Shown in pieces: positions 34,904-43,841 of a stretch of 64,000 nt of DNA. The notes under the pieces are model-generated. The model saw only the letters and a list, made by a program, of their open reading frames with translations, had not been told where the DNA came from and did no database searches. Location of the stretch: positions 471,423 through 535,422 of the forward strand of contig NZ_QYAC01000001.1 of the NCBI RefSeq assembly GCF_016758195.1, written 5' to 3'. The DNA comes from Leucobacter chromiireducens subsp. solipictus (GTDB taxonomy: Bacteria > Actinomycetota > Actinomycetes > Actinomycetales > Microbacteriaceae). Position numbers and translations under genes: made by a program. Positions within the stretch are counted from its first letter, which is position 1, and the number at the start of each line of letters is the position of its first letter.

Positions 34904-34918
34904 GAAGCTGTTTTGCAA
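34890..34918 (-). promoter_or_regulatory. Promoter of the LysM gene
   Basis: On the minus strand TTGCAA (34913-34918), a 17-bp spacer and TATATT (34890-34895) make a near-consensus promoter. The -10 lies inside a perfect 18-bp palindrome (34886-34903), and a partial SOS-type site (34874-34889) lies at the expected transcription start. Confidence 0.65.
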
Positions 34919-34959
34919 GCGATTCTTCGAAACTGTCTTTCGCACCATTTCCGCGACAC

Positions 34960-34975
34960 TCGAACACATGTTTGC
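34960..34975. promoter_or_regulatory. SOS box upstream of lexA
   Basis: TCGAACACATGTTTGC matches the actinobacterial consensus TCGAAC-N4-GTTCGA in 10 of 12 positions. It overlaps a TTGCCC -35, with TAGGGT (34996-35001) as -10 after 18 bp. LexA would repress its own gene from here. Confidence 0.7.
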
Positions 34976-35088
34976 CCGCGTTCGAGTACCAGCGTTAGGG
35001 TTTCGGACAACGAGATCACTGAATCAGGGACCACTGACATTCAGGATCCCCACCGCCGCAACCGCCTCCGGGCAGGGAAGGATCAGCG

Positions 35089-35754
35089 ATGAGCGACGCC
35101 GCCACGCCCCAGTCCACGAAGCCGCTCAGCGCGAAGCAGCAGGCCATCCTGGAGTACATCTGCCACTCGGTCGAGTCCCGCGGGTACCCGCCGAGCATGC
35201 GCGAGATCGGCGATGCGGTCGGGCTCTCCTCCCTCTCCAGCGTCACCCACCAGCTCAGCCGCCTGGAGCTTGGCGGATACATTCGGCGCGACCCGAATCG
35301 CCCCCGGGCGCTCGAGATCCTGATCGAGGTTGCCTCGGAGCGGGCACCGCTCGACCCCGAGACCGCACTTCGCCCCGAGGAAGCCACCTACGTCCCCCTG
35401 GTCGGCCAGATCGCGGCCGGCGTCCCGATCACCGCGGACCAGCAGGTGGAGGAGATCGTGCCGCTCCCCCGCCAGCTCGTCGGCGAGGGCCAGCTCTTCA
35501 TGCTGAAGGTGGTCGGCGAGTCCATGATCGACGCCGCGATCTGCGACGGCGACTTCGTGGTGGTGCGCCAGCAACGCGAGGCCGAGAATGGCGACATCGT
35601 CGCCGCGATGCTCGACGGCGAAGCGACCGTCAAGGTGTTCCGTCGGCGCGATGGCCACACCTGGCTCCTGCCCCGCAATAGCGCCTTCGAGCCCATCCTG
35701 GGCGACCACGCCGAGGTGCTCGGCCGCGTCGTCGCGGTCCTGCGCTCGGTGTAG
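35089..35754 (+). CDS. lexA: LexA repressor
   Basis: This 221-residue repressor of the SOS regulon has an N-terminal winged helix ([29 protein letters not shown]), the self-cleavage bond Ala110-Gly111, the nucleophile Ser145 (GESMID) and the base Lys182 (ATVKVF). RecA filament stimulates its cleavage; recA lies at 57658. GGAAGGA precedes the ATG and an SOS box lies 115 bp upstream. A terminator follows. Confidence 0.97.
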   Translation: MSDAATPQSTKPLSAKQQAILEYICHSVESRGYPPSMREIGDAVGLSSLSSVTHQLSRLELGGYIRRDPNRPRALEILIEVASERAPLDPETALRPEEATYVPLVGQIAAGVPITADQQVEEIVPLPRQLVGEGQLFMLKVVGESMIDAAICDGDFVVVRQQREAENGDIVAAMLDGEATVKVFRRRDGHTWLLPRNSAFEPILGDHAEVLGRVVAVLRSV

Positions 35755-35777
35755 CGCGCCGAACCCGCACTCGCACG

Positions 35778-35810
35778 AGGCCTGGTCACCACGTTGGCGA
35801 CCAGGCCTTT
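35778..35810 (+). terminator. Intrinsic terminator behind lexA
   Basis: AGGCCTGGTC (35778-35787) pairs with GACCAGGCCT (35799-35808) around an 11-nt loop and runs into TTT. It follows the lexA stop by 23 bp. Confidence 0.8.
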
Positions 35811-35821
35811 CTGCGTCCCAG

Positions 35822-35851
35822 TTGATTTGTTGAACTCGGTCTATTTAAGAT
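35822..35851 (+). promoter_or_regulatory. Leaderless promoter of lipBA
   Basis: TTGATT (35822-35827), an 18-bp spacer and TAAGAT (35846-35851) precede the lipB ATG at 35858 by 6 nt. No ribosome-binding site is present, so the transcript likely begins on the ATG. Confidence 0.6.
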
Positions 35852-35857
35852 TGGGGC

Positions 35858-36574
35858 ATGTTGCCTCAGACCGAGCCCCGCTCCGCGCCTCCCGCGGCCC
35901 CCGTGCCCGCCGCGGCCACCCCCGTCCCCGCACCGCCACGATTTGTCACCGCAGGCCTCGCCCCGCACCTCGTCCCATACACGGCAGGATTGGCCCTCCA
36001 AGAGCGGGCCGCCGATCGCGTGCAGCGCGGTGTCGACCGGGGCACGGTGTACCTGCTGGAGCATCCGCCGGTCTACACCGCGGGCCGCCGTTCGGACCCC
36101 GCCGAGTACCCGCAGGACGGCACCGAGGTCGTCGCCGTCGACCGGGGCGGCAAGGTGACCTGGCACGGGCCCGGACAACTCGTGGCCTACCCCGTGGTGC
36201 GGCTCGCTCAGGGCCGCGGCGTCGTTGACTTCGTGCGCGCCCTCGAACGCATGCTCATCGCGGTCATCGCGGAGCACGGCGTGCAGGGCGTCCAGGTGGC
36301 CGGCCGATCCGGCGTCTGGACCCACGCGGACCACGGCCCGCTCGCGAAAATTGCGCAGATCGGATTGCACGCGAGCGCCGGCATCATCACGCACGGCCTC
36401 GCGCTGAACTGCAGCAACGAGCTCGACGCGTTCGACACCTTCGTCCCCTGCGGGATCACCGATGCGGGGGTCACGTCGCTCTCCGCGCTCGCCGGTCGCA
36501 CCATTTCTCCCGCGGACGTGGTCCAGGGGCTCGAACGCCACCTGGCCGCGACGCTCGCGGAGTTCGCCGCATGA
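35858..36574 (+). CDS. lipB: Octanoyltransferase
   Basis: The 238-residue enzyme moves octanoyl from acyl-carrier protein to lipoyl domains. [19 protein letters not shown], the catalytic lysine region [11 protein letters not shown] and the acyl-accepting cysteine in FVPCGI are present. The first 28 residues are a proline/alanine-rich extension. It is leaderless and overlaps lipA by ATGA. Confidence 0.96.
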   Translation: MLPQTEPRSAPPAAPVPAAATPVPAPPRFVTAGLAPHLVPYTAGLALQERAADRVQRGVDRGTVYLLEHPPVYTAGRRSDPAEYPQDGTEVVAVDRGGKVTWHGPGQLVAYPVVRLAQGRGVVDFVRALERMLIAVIAEHGVQGVQVAGRSGVWTHADHGPLAKIAQIGLHASAGIITHGLALNCSNELDAFDTFVPCGITDAGVTSLSALAGRTISPADVVQGLERHLAATLAEFAA

Positions 36575-37590
36575 GCGCCCGGATCCTGCCCTCCACCGGC
36601 ACGCGCCCCGAACCCGAGGGGCGGAAGCTGCTCCGAATCGAGGCGCGCAACGCCGAAACCCCGATCGAGCGCAAGCCGCCGTGGATCAAAACCCGCGCGC
36701 GCTTCGGGCCCGAGTATCAGGAGGTCCGCGAGCTCGTGAAGGAGGGCGGGCTGCACACCGTCTGCCAGGAGGCCGGCTGCCCGAACATCTCCGAGTGCTG
36801 GGAGGACCGGGAGGCGACGTTCCTGATCGGCGGCTCGATCTGCACCCGGCGCTGCGACTTCTGCATGATCTCCTCCGGCAAGCCGCTCCCGCTCGATCTC
36901 GACGAGCCACGCCGGGTCGCCGAGTCGGTCCGCACGATGGGGCTGCGCTACGCGACGATCACCGGGGTCACCCGCGACGATCTCCCCGATACCGGGGCCT
37001 GGCTCTACGCGGAAACGATCCGGCAGATCCACGAGCTCAATCCGGGTTCCGGCGTCGAGGTGCTCGCCGACGACCTCGGCGGCCGCCCCGAGGACCTCGC
37101 CCAGGTGTTCGAGGCGGCGCCGCAGGTCTTTGCCCACAACCTCGAGACGGTGCCCCGCATCTTCCGGCAGATCCGGCCGGGCTTCCGCTACGAGCGCTCG
37201 CTCGGCGTCATCTCTCAGGCGCGCGCGGCGGGCATGGTCACAAAGTCCAACCTGATCCTCGGGATGGGCGAGACCCGGGCCGAAGTCACCGCGACCATGC
37301 GGGAGTTACGGGATGCCGGGTGTGACATCCTCACCCTCACGCAATACCTCCGGCCCACGCAGCTCCACCACCCGATCGACCGCTGGCTGCGCCCGGAGGA
37401 GTTCGTCGAGCTGAAGGCCGAGGCCGACGCGCTGGGCTTCGACGGGGTGCTCGCGGGGCCGCTCGTGCGCTCCTCGTACCGGGCCGGGCGGCTCTGGGCC
37501 GAGACCATGGCGAAGCAGGGCCGCGAGGTGCCCGAGGCGCTGCGCCATCTCAGCGAGCGCGCCGCCGCGGACTTCCCGCAGGCCGTGTAG
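36571..37590 (+). CDS. lipA: Lipoyl synthase
   Basis: The 339-residue radical-SAM enzyme inserts two sulfurs into octanoyl groups. The radical-SAM triad is CTRRCDFC (CX3CX2C) and the auxiliary cluster cysteines are in [13 protein letters not shown] closing serine motif RSSYRAG near the C-terminus is also conserved. It is co-translated with lipB, and both serve pyruvate and 2-oxoglutarate dehydrogenases. Confidence 0.97.
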   Translation: MSARILPSTGTRPEPEGRKLLRIEARNAETPIERKPPWIKTRARFGPEYQEVRELVKEGGLHTVCQEAGCPNISECWEDREATFLIGGSICTRRCDFCMISSGKPLPLDLDEPRRVAESVRTMGLRYATITGVTRDDLPDTGAWLYAETIRQIHELNPGSGVEVLADDLGGRPEDLAQVFEAAPQVFAHNLETVPRIFRQIRPGFRYERSLGVISQARAAGMVTKSNLILGMGETRAEVTATMRELRDAGCDILTLTQYLRPTQLHHPIDRWLRPEEFVELKAEADALGFDGVLAGPLVRSSYRAGRLWAETMAKQGREVPEALRHLSERAAADFPQAV

Positions 37591-37595
37591 GGGTT

Positions 37596-37633
37596 GCGTA
37601 GGGGGTGCGTCCGCACGCACGCACCCCCTACGC
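37596..37633. terminator. Bidirectional terminator between lipA and metF
   Basis: A perfect 15-bp stem, GCGTAGGGGGTGCGT with its complement at 37619-37633, surrounds an 8-nt loop. It starts 6 bp after the lipA stop and includes the last codons of the convergent metF gene (stop at 37628). Confidence 0.75.
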
Positions 37634-38533
37634 CACGGGGTCCGGGGTGAGGAGGTGGAGTTCCCGCAGCACCGCAAGCACCCGCTCGTGGCGGTTGAAG
37701 GTGTACAGGTGCAGGGAGGGCGCACCCCCGGCAAGGAGCTCCCGAGCGAGCTCGACCGTGTGCTCGACGCCCAGCTCGGGCGCGTACCCGCCGGCTTCGT
37801 CGAGCGCCCGCGTGAGCTCGGCCGGTGCCGGCCGCCCGGCGAGCTCCGCAACCTTCCGCAGCTGCGCGCTCGTCGCGACCGGCATGAGCCCGGGCAGCAC
37901 GGGCATGCGCAGCCCCGCGTCCTGCGCATCGCTCACGAACGACAGATACTCCTCCGCGCGGAAGAACAGCTGCGTGATCGCGAACTGCGCCCCGGCTTCC
38001 TCCTTCGCGATCAGCCACTCGATATCGGCGGCGCGGGATCGCGCGAGCGGGTGCCCGTTCGGGTAGGCGGCGACCGCGGTGCGGCCCACGCTCGTGAGGG
38101 CCGGGCGTTCCGCTCGGGCCTCGGCGATCAGCTCCACCAGATCGCGCGCGGAGAGCGATCCCACGACCTCCGGCGACGCCTCGGTGAGGCCCCGCGGCGG
38201 ATCGCCTCGGAGCGCGAGGAAGTCGTGGACCCCGGCGTCCATGATCCCGTGGATCGCGGCGCGCACGGCGTCGCGATCCTCGCCCACGGTCGTGAGGTGC
38301 GCGAGCGGGAGCGCATCGGTGTGATCCCGCAGATAGCGCAGCAGGTCCACGGAGGCGTCCCGGTTCGAGCCGTTCGCCCCGTACGTCACGGAGATGAAGT
38401 CCGGGCCGGCCGCGGACAGGTGCTGCACCGCGTGCCCGAGGGCGAGGGCCGCCGCCCCGCTGCGCGCGGGGAACACCTCGAAGGAGAAGCGGGCGCGCGT
38501 GGGGGCGCTGCCCGTGAGCAGGGTCGGGGTCAT
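37628..38533 (-). CDS. metF: Methylenetetrahydrofolate reductase
   Basis: The 301-residue FAD-dependent TIM-barrel enzyme makes 5-methyl-THF for methionine synthesis. FSFEVFPAR at the start, ISVTYGANGSNR and the downstream FAITQLFFRAEEY are diagnostic. It overlaps the metE-like gene by ATGA, placing it as the last gene of a three-gene methionine operon. That genomic link fits methyl-THF supply to MetE. Confidence 0.95.
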   Translation of the reverse strand: MTPTLLTGSAPTRARFSFEVFPARSGAAALALGHAVQHLSAAGPDFISVTYGANGSNRDASVDLLRYLRDHTDALPLAHLTTVGEDRDAVRAAIHGIMDAGVHDFLALRGDPPRGLTEASPEVVGSLSARDLVELIAEARAERPALTSVGRTAVAAYPNGHPLARSRAADIEWLIAKEEAGAQFAITQLFFRAEEYLSFVSDAQDAGLRMPVLPGLMPVATSAQLRKVAELAGRPAPAELTRALDEAGGYAPELGVEHTVELARELLAGGAPSLHLYTFNRHERVLAVLRELHLLTPDPVA

Positions 38534-39672
38534 CGCGCCGCCCCCGCAAGCTCGGCCGAGGCGAGCGCCGTCCCTCGCACGCGCGCCGCGATCTTCGCGA
38601 AGGCCACATCCCGGGCGAAGTCCGGTGAACCGTGGCGCGGCTTCTCGTCGATCAGGTACGGCGAGAAGCCGCAGTCGTCGGTCGAGCCGAGCAGCTCGGG
38701 CGGGATGAACCGGGCGGCCCGCACCAGCTGGTCTCGGATCCCCTCCGCGGTTTCGAGCTTCGGGTTCGTGGGGTTCGTCACGCCGAGCAGCACGCGCGGT
38801 GCCGGACGCCCGGCGCGGCCGCGCGCCCGGAGCTCCCGGCCCACGAGGCGGGCCACCCGATCCGGCTCCCGTTCCCCCGCCGCCTGCACCAGGAAGTAGC
38901 CGGCCTCGATCTGGAACAGCTCCGGCAGCAGCTCCGCGTAGTCGACGTCGGCGCTGTGCGCGGAGTCGTTGTCGTTTCCGGGGCAGGTGTGCACGCCCAC
39001 CGCGGCGCGCTGTTCGGCGCTCAGCCGATCCAGCACCCGATTGATCAGGGCGATGAAGCCGGCAAGCGCCGTGGGGCCGGCCCAGGGGGCGCGGAGGTCG
39101 CGGCGGAGCGCCAGCCGGCCCTCGGTGAAGTCGATCGACACCCGGGTCGCGCCCGCCGCGAAGCAGCGCCGGATGTCCTCGGCGCAGCCCGCGACGACGT
39201 CCTCCAGGAAGTCCTCACGCGAGTACTCCCCGAGTCCCGTCTCCGGCACCATCAGCGAGAGCATCGACGGCGAGATCACCGCCTGCTTCAGCGGCAGTTC
39301 GGTCAGGGTGCGGGCCGCCGCCACATCGGTGGCGGCCCAGTCCCGGAAGGCGAAGGGTCCCCGAGCGAGGCTCGGGATCACCCGGTGGTGTCCGTCCGCG
39401 AACACGGCGAACACGGGCCCGACCGACACATCGGCGCTGCCGAGCGGATAGCTCGCGAAGCTCTGCCGCCGCTGCTCGCCATCGCTCACGATCGGCGACC
39501 CGGTGGCGGCAAAGCGCTCCAGGGTGTCGGCGACCGCGTGCTCCTGCTCAGCGCGCAGTTCCGCGGCCGAGGCAAGCCCGGTCTCCGCGTCCAGCACGGC
39601 GCGCTGCAGCCGGGAGGGGCGGGGCAACGACCCCACCGCCTCCGTCGGCAGCTCGCCCGTCGGCCAGGCCAT
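38530..39672 (-). CDS. Stand-alone MetE-like methyltransferase (C-terminal domain type)
   Basis: This 380-residue protein corresponds to the catalytic half of cobalamin-independent methionine synthase. EAVGSLPRP at the start, a zinc-ligand pair HTCPGNDND and the later cysteine in TDDCGFSPY are visible. It lacks the N-terminal half of MetE. Similar YxjG/YxjH-type proteins may use other methyl donors. It sits between metE and metF in one operon, so a role in homocysteine methylation is likely. Confidence 0.85.
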   Translation of the reverse strand: MAWPTGELPTEAVGSLPRPSRLQRAVLDAETGLASAAELRAEQEHAVADTLERFAATGSPIVSDGEQRRQSFASYPLGSADVSVGPVFAVFADGHHRVIPSLARGPFAFRDWAATDVAAARTLTELPLKQAVISPSMLSLMVPETGLGEYSREDFLEDVVAGCAEDIRRCFAAGATRVSIDFTEGRLALRRDLRAPWAGPTALAGFIALINRVLDRLSAEQRAAVGVHTCPGNDNDSAHSADVDYAELLPELFQIEAGYFLVQAAGEREPDRVARLVGRELRARGRAGRPAPRVLLGVTNPTNPKLETAEGIRDQLVRAARFIPPELLGSTDDCGFSPYLIDEKPRHGSPDFARDVAFAKIAARVRGTALASAELAGAAR

Positions 39673-39676
39673 CGCG

Positions 39677-42040
39677 CTACGCTCCGCGGACGGTGCGCGC
39701 CGCCTGCACGAGGTTCGTGAGGCTCGCCACCGTTTCCTCGTAGCCGCGGGTCTTCAGGCCGCAGTCCGGGTTCACCCAGAGCTGCTCTCCCGGAATGCGC
39801 GCCGCGGCGATCCGGATCAGCTCGGCCTGCTCGTCCACGCTCGGCACGCGCGGCGAGTGGATGTCGTAGACGCCGGGGCCGATCCCGCGGGAATAGCCGT
39901 GATCCCCGAGGGGTGCCACGACATCCATCCGGCTGCGCGCGGCCTCGATGCTCGTCACGTCCGCGTCGAGCCCGTCGACCGCGTCGATGATCTCACCGAA
40001 CTCCGAGTAGCAGAGGTGCGTGTGGATCTGGACCTCGTTTGCGGCCCCGCTCGTGGCGAGCCGGAAGGAGCCCACCGACCAGTCGAGGTAGTCCGCCTGA
40101 CGGTCGGCGTCGAGCGGCAGCAGCTCGCGCAACGCGGGCTCGTCGACCTGCACGATCGAGATGCCCGCCTCGACGAGGTCGTCGATCTCGTCCCGCAGGG
40201 CGAGGGCCACCTGCTCGGCGGTGTCGGCGAGCGGCTGGTCGTCGCGCACAAACGACCAGGCGAGGATCGTGACGGGGCCCGTGAGCATGCCCTTCACCGG
40301 GCGCTCGGTGAGCGACTGCGCGTAGGAGGACCAGGCCACGGTCATCGGGGCGGGCCGCGACACATCGCCCCACAGGATCGACGGGCGCGTGGCGCGGGTC
40401 CCGTAGGACTGCACCCAGCCGTGCTCGGTCACCGCGAAGCCGTCGAGCAGCTCCGCAAAGTACTGCACCATGTCGTTGCGCTCGGCCTCGCCGTGCACCA
40501 AGACATCGAGGCCGATCTCCTCCTGCAGGCGGATCACCCGCTCGATCTCCGCGCGGAGGAAGCCGTCGTAGGCGTCCTGATCGATCTCGCCGCGGGTAAA
40601 CGCGGCGCGCGCCTTGCGGATCTCGGTGGTCTGCGGGAACGACCCGATCGTGGTGGTGGCGAGCTGCGGGATCTCGAGGCCGCGCTGCGCCTCGCGGCGC
40701 TCCGCCTCGGCGGCACGGCTGCGATCAGCCTCGGTGACGCCCGCGGCGCGCTCGCGCACCGCACCGTCGCGCACCCCGGGGGCGGCGGCGCGATCCGCGA
40801 GCACGGCGTCGGCGGCGGCCAGCTCGGCCTCGACGGCGGCGGTACCGTCCTCCAGGCCGCGCGCCAGGATCGCGACCTGCTCGACCTTCTGATCCGCGAA
40901 CGCGAGCCAGCTCCGCAGGCGGGCGTCGAGCTGCGTCTCGTCCGCGACGTCGTGCGGCACGTGCTGCAGGCTGTTGCTCGTGCCGATTCCCGTGGCGATC
41001 CCCGCGTCATGGAGACGGGTGGCCGTGGCGAGTGCGGCGCGGAGGTCCGTGCGCCAGATGTTCCGGCCATCGACGACGCCTGCGATCAGCTGGGTGCCGG
41101 CATAGGCGGTGGCGAGGGTGCCGTCGGCGAGCGCGGACTCGGGGAGGCTGCCGCGGACGAGGTCCGCGTGCACGGCCTCGACGGGCAGCGCCCCCAGGCG
41201 AGCGAGCGCCTGCGACGAGTCGCCGTACGGCGCGGTCAGGAGGATCGCGGGGCGCGCGGTGCCCCGGGCGGTCCCGCCGAGCGTGGCGTAGGCGCGCTCC
41301 ACGAGCTTCAGCACCTCCGCGCGGGGCACGGGCAGCGAGTCGGACACGAGGGCGGGCTCGTCCAGCTGCACCCAGCTGGCCCCCGCTGCGGCGAGCGCGG
41401 CGAGGAGCTCTGCGTAGACGGCGACGACCTCGTCGAGGCGGTCGAGGGGACGGAAGCCCTCCCCGGCCTCGGCGGAGGCCTTCGCGAGGAGCAGGTAGGT
41501 CACCGGGCCGACGAGCACCGGGCGGGACTCGATGCCCTGCGCGCGCGCCTCTGTGACCTGCGCAACCAGGGCGGCGGGGTTCGCGGCGAGCGGGGTACGC
41601 TCGTCAAACTCGGGAACGCTGTAGTGATAGTTCGTATCGAACCACTTGGTCATCTCGAGCGGCTGGTGGTCCTTGTCGCCCCGGGCGAGGGCGAACAGCA
41701 CGGCGAGATCGCTGCCGGCCGCATCGGCGACGGCACCGGCGAAGCGGTGCGGGATCGCGCCGAGCGCGATCGTCGCGTCCAGCACCTGGTCGTAGAAGCT
41801 GAAGCTCTCCGGCACGGCCCCGCCTGCGGCGGGCAGCCCGAGCTCGACGAGGCGAGCGCGCGTCGCGGCGCGCAGCTCGCGCGCGGTGTCCTGCAGCTGC
41901 GCTTCGGAGCTCGCGCCCTTCCAGAACGCCTCGATCGCGCGCTTGAGCTCGCGGCGACGGCCGATCCGCGGGTAGCCGAGGATCGTGGCGGGGGGCAGCG
42001 TGGGGGCCTCGGGTGCAGCGGCACTCGGGTTCGCGGTCAT
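39677..42040 (-). CDS. metE: Cobalamin-independent methionine synthase
   Basis: The 787-residue enzyme methylates homocysteine with 5-methyl-THF-glutamate. Both halves are present: ILGYPRIGRRRELKRA at the N-terminus, TIGSFPQTTEIRKAR at the start of the catalytic half, and zinc ligands in IHTHLCYSEF and NPDCGLKTRGY. Start is the ATG at 42040, with GGAGG 8 nt upstream. The leader forms a strong hairpin whose outer helix touches that ribosome-binding site. metE-like and metF follow in the operon. Confidence 0.97.
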   Translation of the reverse strand: MTANPSAAAPEAPTLPPATILGYPRIGRRRELKRAIEAFWKGASSEAQLQDTARELRAATRARLVELGLPAAGGAVPESFSFYDQVLDATIALGAIPHRFAGAVADAAGSDLAVLFALARGDKDHQPLEMTKWFDTNYHYSVPEFDERTPLAANPAALVAQVTEARAQGIESRPVLVGPVTYLLLAKASAEAGEGFRPLDRLDEVVAVYAELLAALAAAGASWVQLDEPALVSDSLPVPRAEVLKLVERAYATLGGTARGTARPAILLTAPYGDSSQALARLGALPVEAVHADLVRGSLPESALADGTLATAYAGTQLIAGVVDGRNIWRTDLRAALATATRLHDAGIATGIGTSNSLQHVPHDVADETQLDARLRSWLAFADQKVEQVAILARGLEDGTAAVEAELAAADAVLADRAAAPGVRDGAVRERAAGVTEADRSRAAEAERREAQRGLEIPQLATTTIGSFPQTTEIRKARAAFTRGEIDQDAYDGFLRAEIERVIRLQEEIGLDVLVHGEAERNDMVQYFAELLDGFAVTEHGWVQSYGTRATRPSILWGDVSRPAPMTVAWSSYAQSLTERPVKGMLTGPVTILAWSFVRDDQPLADTAEQVALALRDEIDDLVEAGISIVQVDEPALRELLPLDADRQADYLDWSVGSFRLATSGAANEVQIHTHLCYSEFGEIIDAVDGLDADVTSIEAARSRMDVVAPLGDHGYSRGIGPGVYDIHSPRVPSVDEQAELIRIAAARIPGEQLWVNPDCGLKTRGYEETVASLTNLVQAARTVRGA

Positions 42041-42050
42041 GGGGGATCCT

Positions 42051-42105
42051 CCGGTTCGGGCGGTGACTGCCCGGTGGGAACCCCGGGCAGTCACACGCTA
42101 ACCGG
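42051..42105 (-). promoter_or_regulatory. Structured metE leader near the ribosome-binding site
   Basis: On the minus strand a perfect 12-bp stem (GTGACTGCCCGG with its complement, 42063-42074 and 42083-42094) closes an 8-nt loop. Outside it, CCGGTT/AACCGG (42051-42056 and 42100-42105) add a 6-bp helix across a small internal loop. AACCGG shares two bases with the GGAGG ribosome-binding site. It has neither the length nor the conserved boxes of a B12 or SAM riboswitch that I recognise. Confidence 0.6.
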
Positions 42106-42166
42106 CGGACGCCGCGCGGCGCCGCTGTGTTGCGCTATGTGAATGACGCCGTGTTACGGCGCGCGG

Positions 42167-43741
42167 TTATGCGAGGTACGGTTCGAGCTTCGCGAGCATC
42201 TCGGCCGTGACAAACGCACGCACCCGAGTCCCCGCTTCCACGTACTCGGTGTCCATGACGCGGTTGCGTTCGTGCAGCTCGGCGACAAGCTCGCCGTGGC
42301 TGTAGGGGATCACCACGATGACCTCCTGATCCGGCACCGGCAGCGCCGCGAACACGCGCCGCCCGAGCTCCTCGATGCCCTCGCCCGTGCGGGCCGACAC
42401 GAAGACCGCGTCGGGAACCAGGCCGTGCAGCACGAGCCGCTGCGAGTCGTCGATCAGGTCGGACTTGTTGAAGGCGACGATCTCCGGGATGCCTTGCGCC
42501 CCCACCTCGGAGATCACCTCACGCACCGTGCGCAACTGGGCGCTCGGGTCCGGGTGCGAACCATCCACGACGTGCAGGATCACGTCCGCGTCGCCGACCT
42601 CCTCGAAGGTGGAGCGGAACGCCTCGACGAGCTGGTGCGGCAGCTCCCGCACGAAACCGACGGTGTCGGCGTAGGTGAACTGGCGGCCGTCGTCGGTTTC
42701 CGCGTGGCGGATCGCCGTGTCAAGGGTGGCGAAGAGCTGGTTCTGGACGAACTCCTGCGTCCCCGTGAGCCGGTTCAGCAGGCTCGATTTGCCCGCGTTG
42801 GTGTACCCGGCGATCGCGACCGATGGCACCTCGCCGCGCTTGCGGTTCGCTCGCTTCGCCTCGCGCGCGGGCGCCATCGCCTGAATCTGCTTGCGCAGCT
42901 TCGCCATGCGGGTGTGGATCTTGCGTCGATCCAGCTCCATCTTGGTCTCACCGGGGCCACGCGAGCCCATGCCGGCACCCGCGGAGCCGACCTGGCCGCC
43001 CGCCTGGCGGGACATCGACTCGCCCCACCCGCGCAGTCGCGGCAGGAGGTACTGCAGCTGCGCGAGCTCGACCTGGGCCTTGCCCTCGCGGCTCTTCGCG
43101 TGCTGGCTGAAGATGTCGAGGATCACGGCGGTGCGGTCGATGACCTTCACCTTCACGACGTCCTCCAGCGCACGGCGCTGCGACGGCGCGAGCTCCGTAT
43201 CCGCGATCACCGTGTCCGCGCCGACCGCGGCGACGAGCTCCGCGAGCTCCTGCGCTTTGCCCTTCCCGAGGTAGGTCGCGGGATCCGGCTTCGCGCGACG
43301 CTGCAGCAGGCCGTCCAGTACCTCGGCCCCGGCGGTCTCCGCGAGCGCGGCCAGCTCGCGCAGCGAGTTCTCGGCGTCCTCCGTGGACTTCTCGGAGTAG
43401 ATCCCGATCAGTACGACTTTCTCGAGGCGCAGCTGGCGGTACTCGACCTCCGTGACGTCCTCGAGCTCGGTGGAGAGGCTGCCCACGCGGCGCAGCGATG
43501 CGCGGTCCTCGCGCTCCATCCGGATCGCGTCGAGATCCGCGTCCAGATCGTGGGTCTCGGCGTCAAGCGCCTGCGCGCCGCCCGTGAGGTCACGAATCAC
43601 GGTCGCGGATTCGGAGCGACCGGCGCGCGACAATACCCGATCGAGCGCATCGTCGATGCGCGATCGCGTCGCCACGGGCTGGTCCTGCACGTCTGCGTCG
43701 GAAAACACCTGGTCTGAGTCTGCGGGTACACGTTTCGTCAT
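42167..43741 (-). CDS. hflX: GTPase HflX
   Basis: This 524-residue ribosome-associated GTPase splits or rescues stalled ribosomes. The N-terminal HflX domain includes YLGKGKAQEL and IADTELAPSQ, then a glycine-rich linker (AGAGMGSRGPGETK). The G domain shows GYTNAGKSSLLN (G1), DTVGFVRELP (G3) and NKSDLID (G4). The ~100-residue N-terminal extension is acidic. TACACT ends 9 nt before the ATG, so it may be leaderless. Confidence 0.96.
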   Translation of the reverse strand: MTKRVPADSDQVFSDADVQDQPVATRSRIDDALDRVLSRAGRSESATVIRDLTGGAQALDAETHDLDADLDAIRMEREDRASLRRVGSLSTELEDVTEVEYRQLRLEKVVLIGIYSEKSTEDAENSLRELAALAETAGAEVLDGLLQRRAKPDPATYLGKGKAQELAELVAAVGADTVIADTELAPSQRRALEDVVKVKVIDRTAVILDIFSQHAKSREGKAQVELAQLQYLLPRLRGWGESMSRQAGGQVGSAGAGMGSRGPGETKMELDRRKIHTRMAKLRKQIQAMAPAREAKRANRKRGEVPSVAIAGYTNAGKSSLLNRLTGTQEFVQNQLFATLDTAIRHAETDDGRQFTYADTVGFVRELPHQLVEAFRSTFEEVGDADVILHVVDGSHPDPSAQLRTVREVISEVGAQGIPEIVAFNKSDLIDDSQRLVLHGLVPDAVFVSARTGEGIEELGRRVFAALPVPDQEVIVVIPYSHGELVAELHERNRVMDTEYVEAGTRVRAFVTAEMLAKLEPYLA

Positions 43742-43841
43742 GTGGCTTCCAGTGTACTCCGGGCGCGTCGGATTGTGCTGGCGCGTTCGCCGTGGGCGTG
43801 TGGCGGCGGCGCGGGTGTGCGCAGCCTGGGATACTGGTGCG

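Noticed and set aside
39503..42142. 879-codon plus-strand open frame over metE
   Set aside because: It is the reverse frame of a protein with all MetE motifs, so a high-GC artefact.
42041..42166. Cobalamin or SAM riboswitch upstream of metE
   Set aside because: The leader is too short for a B12 riboswitch and no conserved B12-box or SAM-box sequence was seen; only simple nested helices are supported.
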